Assembly: GCA_017613855.1 (NCBI GenBank)
Contig: JAGACY010000081.1
Location: forward strand, 1-28,139
Source: Pseudomonadota bacterium
Lineage (GTDB): Bacteria > Myxococcota > Bradymonadia > UBA4248
Reading direction: 5' to 3'
DNA: 28,139 nucleotides
Part shown: positions 9,081 to 16,985 of the stretch, piece after piece
Layout of the letters: every line of letters starts with the position of its first letter
Numbering within the stretch: the stretch's first letter is position 1
Program-made: the position numbers and the translations under genes
Notes under the pieces: generated by a model
Database searches by the model: none
What the model saw: only the letters and a program-made list of their open reading frames with translations
Told to the model about the DNA's origin: nothing

Positions 9081-11711
9081 ATGAGTATTTACCGACGATT
9101 TGCATGGGTGCGCCGGCTGGCGCTGGTTTCTGGACTGTTTTTCTCAGGCATGGCGCTGACTTCCTGTGATGATAATTCACACAGTGTCTATGACAGCGAA
9201 GCACTCGCCCCCTCTTTCGTAGCTCAGGGACTTAAGGGAGATCTGCTTTATGATATCCTGGGCGCTACAGTCATTGACAAAGGCGTCAATTTCGCTGTCT
9301 ATGCCGAACACGCCACGCGCGTCGAGGTGCTCATCTTTGACAGCAAAAATCCCGATACCGCTCAACCCTCCATTCGCCTCCCCATGGCCAAAGACAAAAC
9401 CAGCGGCATTTGGACACTGTACGTCTATGGTCTGGGCGTCGGTACACACTATGGATACATCGCCTTTGGTCCAAACTGGCCTTATAATTCAAAATTCTAC
9501 CCTAATTCTTCCGAAGGTTTTATCACCGATTGTGATGAAGAAGGCAACCGCTACAACCCCAATAAACTACTCATAGATCCCTATACGCGACGTATTCACA
9601 AGGATTTTGACTGGTATAGCGGAGGCAATCCCGCTTCGGGTACGGAACGCGAAAATTCTGACTGGAAATCGGCTGCCAAATCCGTCGTCATCAAAAGCGA
9701 ATACCAATGGAGCGATAACGAAATTAAATGGCGTGAAAACCGCATGAAAGGCGATGCCTTCGAAGGGCATGCCGCCAATGATCTCATCTATTATGAGGTT
9801 CATCCCAAAGGATTTACCGCCAAAGCAATGGATATCAGCAACCCGGGAACATGGCGCGGTATTGGCGAAAAAGCATCATACTTCGCCGATCTCGGCATCA
9901 CAGCAGTCGAACTCATGCCCATAGCTGAAAAACCCGATGACGGCACCTACTGGGGTTACAACACCATCGCTTTCTTTGCACCTGAACAACGCTTTGCTAC
10001 GGCTATCGACCAAAAAAAGACAAATGGTGTGCACGACGAATTCAAAGAAATGGTCGATAAACTCCATCAGGCCGGCATCGAAGTCATTCTCGACGTCGTC
10101 TACAATCACACGGGTGAAGGTGGCTTCTGGCGTAGCAAAGTCCAAGATCCTCAAAATGATTACGGCACTCAGGCCAATTTCGACGACAGAACTGCCGCGA
10201 CAATCTATTCGTGGCGCGGCCTCGATAACAAAGCTTATTACCACCTCGTCAACGATACGGCCGGAAAAGCCAATCAGGCCTACCTTGACGAAACTGGTGT
10301 CGGCAACCAGATGCGCACAAACAACAAGCCTTTCCGGCGCTTCATCCTCGATAACCTTCGATTCTGGGTCGAAGAAATGCACGTCGATGGCTTCCGTTTC
10401 GACCTCGCTTCTATCCTCGGTGTCGATGATGCCAAAGTGACGACCAATGGTGATAGTTCCAGTGGCGACAATCCCTATTGGGAAGCGAATGTCGGCAATA
10501 CCGTCATTCAGGATATCATCAACGATGAACGCATGCAGAAATACAATACCCGTTTCATTGCCGAACCGTGGAGCCTCAGCCAGTACGTCAATGGCCTTTT
10601 CCCCAAAGCCACCAATAAAGACAATTTTGCCTGGAGCGAGTGGAACGGACGTTTCCGTGATATGATCCGCCCCTTCGTCAATGACGATAACTACAAACTA
10701 TCCGAAACCGAAACGCGTTCTCCAAACTGGGATAGAGATATTACAATCGGCAATCTTCTCACCGGTTCGAGCAAAATGTTCCAGGAATTCGGCGATAACC
10801 GTAAACCTTATCATTCTGTCAATTTCCTCACTGCACACGATGGATTTACACTCTACGATCTCGTCACTTACTGGGAAAAGAATAATAAATGCAGCATGAT
10901 TAATACAATCTGCTGTGGTGATGCGTATAATGCCTTCTGTGATACCATCAGCGGCGAAGACAATAATCGTTCGCGTAACTGGTGTCAAATTGCAGACTGC
11001 TGGGAAGGTGGATGTGAAGGCGATCATTGCTGGGAAGCCGGATGTAATTATAATGAAAATAAAAATACGCAGGGTATTTGTAATGACGCTTATCACGAGG
11101 CCCTCAAACGCCAGATGATACGAAATTACTTTGCATTCTTGATGATTAGTCACGGCAGTCCCATGATCCTCGGCGGTGATGAATATATGCGCACGCAATA
11201 CGGAAATAACAATGCCTATCCCGATAGCGCAGACAATCCGTGGAACTGGTTCCGATGGGGTGACTGGATTAGCGATGATGCCTCCAACCGCATGTTTGAT
11301 TTCGTTCGTACGCTGATAAAAATTCGTAAAAAATATAAAGAACATCTCTCCCCGGCAGAATATCTTTCCGAAGGCGAAGGTAAAGATTATCTTTGGTGGT
11401 ATCCCAATGGGTTCTCGAGCGATAATGCATGGAACAACAAATCTCTTGGCATGTATTATCCACAAAAGAATAGTACTCCGGAACTTTTCGTGATGATCAA
11501 TATGGAAGCTTTCGAAGATCGCGATTTTACATTGCCTGCCGGCGAATGGAAAGTGTTGCTGGATACGCAGAGCTACTATGATCACGATGTATTTAACAAT
11601 GATCCAGGACTCGATAAAAAATTCTCCCGGAACGTCAGCCTCGATGGAATTAGCACGGTTTCTGCGTCGTACGGCGTTAAACCTCGTACTATCGTTATTC
11701 TCGGCAAATAA
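9081..11711 (+). CDS. GlgX/isoamylase-type debranching lipoprotein (GH13), catalytic residues intact
   Basis: ATG 9081 follows the amylase stop by 4 bases; AAGGA lies over that stop. The 876-residue product has a basic start (SIYRRFAWVRRLALV) and a lipoprotein signal ending LTSC, so unlike cytoplasmic GlgX it is exported. Residues about 55-150 are a CBM48-like domain. The GH13 barrel shows region I LDVVYNH (Asp338), region II GFRFDLAS (nucleophile Asp441), region III IAEPWS (acid/base Glu495) and region IV TAHDGFT (Asp587). The NGRFRDMIR and LGGDEYMRTQYGNNNAY motifs are typical of GlgX/isoamylase (GH13_11-like), which cut alpha-1,6 branches. A Cys-rich insertion (about 605-690, several Cys) sits in the loop before the last motifs. 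It should remove branches for the neighbouring amylase. Exact specificity (isoamylase, pullulanase-like or limit dextrinase) cannot be settled by eye. Confidence 0.9.
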   Translation: MSIYRRFAWVRRLALVSGLFFSGMALTSCDDNSHSVYDSEALAPSFVAQGLKGDLLYDILGATVIDKGVNFAVYAEHATRVEVLIFDSKNPDTAQPSIRLPMAKDKTSGIWTLYVYGLGVGTHYGYIAFGPNWPYNSKFYPNSSEGFITDCDEEGNRYNPNKLLIDPYTRRIHKDFDWYSGGNPASGTERENSDWKSAAKSVVIKSEYQWSDNEIKWRENRMKGDAFEGHAANDLIYYEVHPKGFTAKAMDISNPGTWRGIGEKASYFADLGITAVELMPIAEKPDDGTYWGYNTIAFFAPEQRFATAIDQKKTNGVHDEFKEMVDKLHQAGIEVILDVVYNHTGEGGFWRSKVQDPQNDYGTQANFDDRTAATIYSWRGLDNKAYYHLVNDTAGKANQAYLDETGVGNQMRTNNKPFRRFILDNLRFWVEEMHVDGFRFDLASILGVDDAKVTTNGDSSSGDNPYWEANVGNTVIQDIINDERMQKYNTRFIAEPWSLSQYVNGLFPKATNKDNFAWSEWNGRFRDMIRPFVNDDNYKLSETETRSPNWDRDITIGNLLTGSSKMFQEFGDNRKPYHSVNFLTAHDGFTLYDLVTYWEKNNKCSMINTICCGDAYNAFCDTISGEDNNRSRNWCQIADCWEGGCEGDHCWEAGCNYNENKNTQGICNDAYHEALKRQMIRNYFAFLMISHGSPMILGGDEYMRTQYGNNNAYPDSADNPWNWFRWGDWISDDASNRMFDFVRTLIKIRKKYKEHLSPAEYLSEGEGKDYLWWYPNGFSSDNAWNNKSLGMYYPQKNSTPELFVMINMEAFEDRDFTLPAGEWKVLLDTQSYYDHDVFNNDPGLDKKFSRNVSLDGISTVSASYGVKPRTIVILGK

Positions 11712-11723
11712 TAGATTGTCATC

Positions 11724-11800
11724 GGCTATTGCCCCTGCGGGGCAATACGCCTTCTTTGGGCCGTGCTATTTGCTGCGCAAATACGCACGGCCTGATTTTT
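11724..11800 (+). terminator. Paired bulged-C stem-loop element with T run (copy 2)
   Basis: Hairpin A: GGC (11724-11726) and TATTGCCCC (11727-11735), loop TGC, then GGGGCAATA (11739-11747), unpaired C11748, and GCC. Hairpin B: GGCCGTGC (11759-11766) and TATTTGC (11767-11773), loop TGC, then GCAAATA (11777-11783), unpaired C11784, and GCACGGCC (11785-11792). A TGATTTTT tail follows. The order (two hairpins, each with a C bulge at the same place, then T residues) matches 6466-6551 although most stem bases differ. It probably ends transcription of the amylase/debranching pair. Confidence 0.75.
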
Positions 11801-11985
11801 ATCATTCGATTCTGCCCTTTATTCCCAATCGAATAACACGATAACAAATCTTTTCATTCTAAAAATACAAACGCCCGACATGCAAATTCCCTGACAAATT
11901 GCCGTCCATATCGTTCAAAACCAGCCTTTTGCCAGATATCCCCCTATAAAATATCTGCGGATTTTGCTATTCATCATTTGTTTAC

Positions 11986-12011
11986 ATCAAGCGGCTGCAT
12001 GCCCACTTGAT
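11986..12011. promoter_or_regulatory. 26-base imperfect dyad upstream of the second GlgX-type gene
   Basis: ATCAAG (11986-11991) and CTTGAT (12006-12011) are perfect arms, with GG and CC as a second paired step inside. The dyad ends about 25 bases before ATG 12036 and 15 before the AGAGGAT ribosome-binding site, so it could be a repressor operator or a leader hairpin. The sequence alone does not tell which. Confidence 0.4.
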
Positions 12012-12035
12012 CCAGTTTTATACAGAGGATAAAAA

Positions 12036-14936
12036 ATGAAAAAGTATATTACCTGCCTCTCGTTCTGTATAATTGCAATGTGCGCGGGTTGCGCCGACGT
12101 AAGCAATGATTCGCAATGTGAAAAAGATACCGTGTTGTGCAAGGCGGATCCCGATGGCAATCAGATACTGAATCAATGTGTAGACGGCACCTGGAAGACG
12201 ATCACATGTCAGGGAGATACCCCCATCTGCAGCACAGTCCAAAAAGCATGTATTGCCGATGAAAGTTCAGCCAACTCATGCGGAAACGGAAAATGTGAGG
12301 ATGATGAAACCTGTGTGAGCTGTCTTAAAGATTGTGGGGCATGCAATTCCGATTATTGTGGCGACGGCAATTGCAATGCAGAAGAAACATGCACAAGCTG
12401 CCAAAAAGACTGCGGAGAATGTGAAATCACAGATACCTGCGGAAACGGCCAGTGCGACGACATTGAAGATTGCGACACCTGTGAAATAGACTGCGGATCA
12501 TGCGATACTGAACCTATCGCACCATCGCTCAAATCGTTTTCTGGCGATCAGCTGTACGACTTACTGGGAGCTTACATCGTCGATAAAGGTGTAAATTTCG
12601 CCGTTTTTGCCGAGCATGCCACACGCGTCGAACTCCTCATCTTTGACAGCAAAAATCCCGATACCGATCAGCCCCAAAGACGCATTCCCATGACCAAAGA
12701 TGAAACCAGCGGTATCTGGACTCGATTTGTCCATGACATCGGTGTCGGAACACACTATGGCTATATTGCTTTTGGCCCCAACTGGGAATACACAGATCAA
12801 TTCTATCCCAACTCAGCCAACGGTTATATCACCGACTGCGATGACCAAGGCAACCGCTACAATCCCAATAAACTCTTAATCGATCCCTATGCACGACGCA
12901 TCCATCGCGACTTCGATTGGAATTCGGGAATCCCCTATTCTGGTGTGGCACGCGACGTCTCAACATGGAAAGCGGCACCGAAATCAGTCATTATCAAGAG
13001 CGAATATCAATGGAGCCAAAACGAAAAAACATGGCGCGAAAATCGCAAAAAAGGCGATGCTTTCGCCGGTCATGCTGCCAGCGATATGATCTATTATGAA
13101 ATTCATCCCAAAGGATTTACGGCTAAAGCCCCCGATGTAAACAATCCCGGCACATGGAAGGGGGTGGGTGAAAGAGCACAATATCTCGCGGATCTCGGCA
13201 TCACTGCTGTAGAACTCATGCCCGTTGCTGAAAAAAATGATGACGGCACCTACTGGGGATACAATACCATTGCCTTCTTTGCACCTGAACAACGCTATGC
13301 CACTTCAATCAACCAAAATAAGAATAATGGCGTACACGATGAATTTAAGGAAATGGTCGACAAGCTCCACCAGGCTGGCATCGAAGTCATCCTCGATGTC
13401 GCCTATAATCATACTGGCGAAGGGGCTTTTTTGAAAAAATCCGTTGGCTTTAATTACGAACAATACAACAACTTTGACGACCCAACTGCTGCAAGCATCT
13501 ACTCGTGGCGAGGGCTCGACAACAAAGCCTATTACCACCTCCTTAGCGATAGTTCGAAAAAGCCCAATCAGACATATCTCAATGAAACGGGCTACGGAAA
13601 TCAGATGCGCACCAACTACAAGCCATTCCGTCGCTTTATCATAGACAACCTGCGGTTCTGGGTTGAAGAAATGCATGTCGATGGATTCCGGTTCGAACTC
13701 GCTTCGATCCTGGGCGTCGATGATGCCAAAGTGAGGCCCGAGGGCGATACTTCTTCGGGTGATAATGCGTATTGGCAAAAGAACATTGCCAATACGGTCG
13801 TACAGGACATTATCAACGACGAGGTCTTGCAAAAATACAACACACGCTTTATTGCCGAAGCATGGAGCCTCAACCAGTATGTCAATGGCCTCTTCCCCAA
13901 AGCAACCAACAAAGATAATTATGCATGGTACGAATGGAACGGGCGTTTTCGGGATATGATACGCGCACTCGTCAATAACGATAGTTACCCGCTGTCGTCC
14001 ACAGAAACGCGAGCCCCTAACTGGACTAAAGACATCACGCTCGGTAATATACTCACTGGATCAAGCAAAATGTTCCAGGAATTCGGCGATAATCGAAAAC
14101 CCTATCATTCTGTCAATTATATCACTGCGCATGATGGCTTTACGCTCTATGATTTAAACACCTACGCAAAAGAAGTAAACGGATGCAGTTCAATCAATCC
14201 CATCTGCTGTGACTCAGCATATATGTCATCTTGTGATATATCGAGTAATGAGTCAGATAACGTTTCGCGCAACTGGTGCGCCGAATCCGGAAACAACGGA
14301 TACGGCAGCGATGGCAGATGTGAAAAGAAAGAGAAAGAAGCCCTCAAACGCCAGATGATCCGTAACGCCTTTGCACTGCTGATGATCAGTCATGGCAGCC
14401 CCATGATCCTCGGAGGCGATGAATATATGCGAACCCAATTCGGCAATACCAACGCATATCCTGACAGCGCCGATAATGAATATAACTGGTTCCGCTGGGG
14501 CGACTGGCTCTCTATGGACGACAAAGTCCGAATGCATGATTTCGTCCGTTCTTTAATTCAAATCCGAAAGAAATATAAAGTTCATCTTTCTCCTTCAGAA
14601 TATAATAATACTTTCCAGTGGTGGTATCCGCAAGGCATGACCGAACAGACTGCCTGGGAAGGAAGATCCATTGCGATGTATTATCCGAAAAACAACAGCA
14701 CTCCGGAACTATTTGTGATTATCAACATGGATGCCAATAGTGAAAAGACCTTTTCATTACCGGATGGAAACTGGAAAGTCCTGATGGATACTCAAAGTTA
14801 TTACGACTTTGATATATTTACCAAGGACACATCACTTGATACAAAAAAATCGCAGAATATCAATCTTAACGGTATGAATACGGTCAGTAAAAACTATACC
14901 TCCAAGCCACGTACAATTGTAATTCTCAGCAAATAA
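12036..14936 (+). CDS. GlgX/isoamylase-type lipoprotein paralogue with Asp-to-Glu change at the GH13 nucleophile
   Basis: ATG 12036 has AGAGGAT eight bases upstream. The 966-residue product has a lipoprotein signal (lipobox CAGC, Cys19), a Cys-rich module (about 28-72, shared with the DUF4855-like neighbour), three CGxGxC-type repeats (82-103, 108-129, 135-156), then a CBM48-like and GH13 part that aligns almost colinearly with the upstream gene after a shift of 113 residues. The nucleophile position reads GFRFELAS, so Glu554 stands where the paralogue has Asp441. Glu608 (AEAW) and Asp700 (TAHDGFT) are kept. The GH13 nucleophile is essentially invariant, and Glu there normally abolishes or cripples hydrolysis. 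With the added Cys repeats, this suggests a glucan-binding or scaffold role, but weak or altered activity is possible. The paralogue arose by tandem duplication, since the first bases after both stops also match. Confidence 0.9.
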   Translation: MKKYITCLSFCIIAMCAGCADVSNDSQCEKDTVLCKADPDGNQILNQCVDGTWKTITCQGDTPICSTVQKACIADESSANSCGNGKCEDDETCVSCLKDCGACNSDYCGDGNCNAEETCTSCQKDCGECEITDTCGNGQCDDIEDCDTCEIDCGSCDTEPIAPSLKSFSGDQLYDLLGAYIVDKGVNFAVFAEHATRVELLIFDSKNPDTDQPQRRIPMTKDETSGIWTRFVHDIGVGTHYGYIAFGPNWEYTDQFYPNSANGYITDCDDQGNRYNPNKLLIDPYARRIHRDFDWNSGIPYSGVARDVSTWKAAPKSVIIKSEYQWSQNEKTWRENRKKGDAFAGHAASDMIYYEIHPKGFTAKAPDVNNPGTWKGVGERAQYLADLGITAVELMPVAEKNDDGTYWGYNTIAFFAPEQRYATSINQNKNNGVHDEFKEMVDKLHQAGIEVILDVAYNHTGEGAFLKKSVGFNYEQYNNFDDPTAASIYSWRGLDNKAYYHLLSDSSKKPNQTYLNETGYGNQMRTNYKPFRRFIIDNLRFWVEEMHVDGFRFELASILGVDDAKVRPEGDTSSGDNAYWQKNIANTVVQDIINDEVLQKYNTRFIAEAWSLNQYVNGLFPKATNKDNYAWYEWNGRFRDMIRALVNNDSYPLSSTETRAPNWTKDITLGNILTGSSKMFQEFGDNRKPYHSVNYITAHDGFTLYDLNTYAKEVNGCSSINPICCDSAYMSSCDISSNESDNVSRNWCAESGNNGYGSDGRCEKKEKEALKRQMIRNAFALLMISHGSPMILGGDEYMRTQFGNTNAYPDSADNEYNWFRWGDWLSMDDKVRMHDFVRSLIQIRKKYKVHLSPSEYNNTFQWWYPQGMTEQTAWEGRSIAMYYPKNNSTPELFVIINMDANSEKTFSLPDGNWKVLMDTQSYYDFDIFTKDTSLDTKKSQNINLNGMNTVSKNYTSKPRTIVILSK

Positions 14937-14937
14937 T

Positions 14938-14986
14938 AGATTGTGATTGGCTTTTGTCTTTGAAGACATAACCCTTTTCACAATCT
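14938..14986 (+). terminator. Long stem-loop between the GlgX paralogue and the DUF4855-like gene
   Basis: AGATTGTGA (14938-14946) pairs with TCACAATCT (14978-14986), and an inner hairpin TGTCTT (14955-14960), TG, AAGACA (14963-14968) sits inside. No T run follows; six A come next. It may therefore be an attenuator, processing or mRNA-stability structure and not a full stop. It lies in the position of the paired stem-loops of the upstream paralogue but lacks their core. Confidence 0.45.
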
Positions 14987-15009
14987 TCATCAAAAAAGGT
15001 GCACCTGTT

Positions 15010-16884
15010 ATGAAAAAACATATCTTCCTCTTCTCAATGCTTGCCCTTTGCCTGGGCTGCTCCGAAGATGACAGCCGAAACCTTCCCCCCACACCGCTCC
15101 CAACCCCCGAACCAGTCACTTGCGAAAATGGCACCGTGCGTTGTGATACACATACGGACGGCTCTCAATATGTCATAAACTGCCGCAATGGAGAATGGAA
15201 AGAGACGCCTTGTACCGGCAATAAACCCGTATGCGACAAGGACCAGCTCAAGTGCGTGGCAGATCCCAATGCACAGGAGAATTGCGATATCAATCAATGC
15301 TCAGCCCCTGAGCACGCGATTGCCAAATGCACCTCAAAGGGCTGTGATTTTGATTGTGAGAATGGCTACAAAAAATCCGGTTCAACTTGTATTCAGGATT
15401 CGTCCCCATCACCCAAATGCGGCGACGGCAAATGCGATACTAGCGAAACATGCAGCAGCTGCGAAGCCGACTGCGGTCCTTGTGTATCTGTTCCAATTTG
15501 CGGTGATGGTGAGTGCAAGGATGGTGAAACATGTTCCTCATGCGAGGCCGACTGCGGCAAATGCGATGATCCCAAGCCTATGTGCGGTGATGGTTCATGC
15601 AATGGCTACGAAGATTGCTCCAACTGCGAAGCTGACTGCGGTTCATGTAAGCCCGAACCCAAATGCGGCGATGGCGAATGTAATGGCGAGGAAACCTGTC
15701 TGACTTGTGAAGCCGACTGCAAGGTATGTCCACCCTGCGGAAATGGCACCTGTGATGCCGACGAAACCTATGCTACTTGCAAAACAGATTGCGCGTCAAA
15801 ACACCCATGCGCCGATGGATGCCCCAATAAGATGGTCTTCCTGTATGTCGGCGATTATTATAATACAGACAATGGAAAAACCGGAACATACGAGCAATAT
15901 ACATCAAAAGAGATTGATAATTTTGGTGTGACACATTTTGTACTCAGCCCGACAGACGGATTTCCTGCCTATGGCCTTGGCAATGAAGAGAATCTCTATC
16001 CCAAACTTATACAATCCATGCGCGAAACCATTATGACGATTATCAAATCGACGAATGGCAAAAATAAACGCGTCTGGATTGGAACTCCGGCCATTCGGCC
16101 ATGTACAGACATCAAAGAAAAAGGTTTGGATGATACGGAATTCTTTACAAAACACACCGAAGTCATCAATCAATACATCGATGATTTGCGTTTTATGCTG
16201 GGAGCTGAAATCTGGAACGATTACGTCGAAGGCATTTATATGAACAGTGAAGAGGTTTATATTTCCAATTGCTATAAAGCCGCCGATGCCAGTAATTTGA
16301 ATGCTCATCTGCATATTAAAATGTTTAAGGATATTTCGAACAATGTCCATCGCACGGTCAAATCGGATGATTTAACATGGAAATCCAAGCTCTTTCTGTG
16401 GGCTCCCTATTATCCCAATAGCCATAGTAAATATTTTAGCAAAGAATATATTCAAGAACATATCGGCACGATGGGAAATGTCATCAACAAAGCGACCATT
16501 TTTGATGAAGTACTGATGCAGCCGAGCCATTATTTTACAGAGGAGGAACAACCTGAAAATCTGGATGCCGTCAAACAAAGTACATACAAACAGGCCGCGA
16601 CATGGCTGCGCGACAGTGACAACGAATGCAAAATCGTCGGTGAAAAGAAAGGATCTGCGACAAAAATCGGTGTCCGGATGGAAATCGACTGGGAATATTC
16701 TTCTTCGGATGTTAAAAAGAAGCGCTACCAGGATTATGTTTCCTATTTTAATAATGAAACAGACAAAATCGACGGCTATGACAAAAATCAATATCGTTTT
16801 AGCTACTATTTGGGCAGCAAAGGCTCAACCTTGAGCACGCTTCAGGAAGTCATTCGGGACTTCTATGGGGTTGAGCCTTTTTAA
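15010..16884 (+). CDS. Lipoprotein with five Cys repeats and a DUF4855-like domain
   Basis: I choose ATG 15010: it follows AAAAGGTG by about 8 bases and starts a typical lipoprotein signal (MKKHIFLFSMLALCLGC). The frame is open to a TTG at 14947, but that lies inside the stem-loop. The 624-residue protein has a Cys module at about 37-82 that is clearly like residues 28-72 of the upstream GlgX paralogue. Five CGDGxC-type repeats follow at about 137-158, 164-185, 192-213, 219-240 and 243-261. The remaining part (about 275-624) has VWIGTPAIRP, FDEVLMQPSHYF and IGVRMEIDWE, which resemble the barrel-type DUF4855 family of carbohydrate-associated proteins. That family match is from memory and not certain. 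By context it should act on, or bind, a polysaccharide outside the cell. It could be read through from the paralogue. Confidence 0.7.
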   Translation: MKKHIFLFSMLALCLGCSEDDSRNLPPTPLPTPEPVTCENGTVRCDTHTDGSQYVINCRNGEWKETPCTGNKPVCDKDQLKCVADPNAQENCDINQCSAPEHAIAKCTSKGCDFDCENGYKKSGSTCIQDSSPSPKCGDGKCDTSETCSSCEADCGPCVSVPICGDGECKDGETCSSCEADCGKCDDPKPMCGDGSCNGYEDCSNCEADCGSCKPEPKCGDGECNGEETCLTCEADCKVCPPCGNGTCDADETYATCKTDCASKHPCADGCPNKMVFLYVGDYYNTDNGKTGTYEQYTSKEIDNFGVTHFVLSPTDGFPAYGLGNEENLYPKLIQSMRETIMTIIKSTNGKNKRVWIGTPAIRPCTDIKEKGLDDTEFFTKHTEVINQYIDDLRFMLGAEIWNDYVEGIYMNSEEVYISNCYKAADASNLNAHLHIKMFKDISNNVHRTVKSDDLTWKSKLFLWAPYYPNSHSKYFSKEYIQEHIGTMGNVINKATIFDEVLMQPSHYFTEEEQPENLDAVKQSTYKQAATWLRDSDNECKIVGEKKGSATKIGVRMEIDWEYSSSDVKKKRYQDYVSYFNNETDKIDGYDKNQYRFSYYLGSKGSTLSTLQEVIRDFYGVEPF

Positions 16885-16916
16885 GAGCAATATCCAAAAA
16901 GAGAATGGATCTCCGG

Positions 16917-16985
16917 ATGAGCAATGGGCAATTGGAATGTAAAACGACAATCAGAACGCCCCAATTACTCATTGCTCATTTTTTT
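16917..16985 (+). terminator. Terminator made from heptamer repeats between convergent genes
   Basis: ATGAGCAATGGGCAATTGG (16917-16935) pairs with CCAATTACTCATTGCTCAT (16961-16979) with two mismatches in 19, and seven T follow (16979-16985). It should stop transcription from the DUF4855-like gene. Both arms are built of 7-base units (TGAGCAA, TGGGCAA and their inverse TTACTCA, TTGCTCA), so this is also an inverted pair of the heptamer repeats seen elsewhere in the window. The T run overlaps the stop codon of the minus-strand gene. Confidence 0.75.

Larger units (their letters stand above)
11712..12035. other. Intergenic region between the two GlgX-type paralogues
   Basis: This 324-base gap holds, in order: a short stretch after the stop that matches the stretch after the second paralogue (ATAGATTGT then AT and GGCT), a paired stem-loop element with a T run (11724-11800), AT-richer sequence without a convincing ORF, an AGATAT...ATATCT dyad (about 11934-11956), and a 26-base dyad (11986-12011) just before the ribosome-binding site. 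The second paralogue therefore probably has its own promoter here, although I cannot name one with confidence. Confidence 0.6.
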
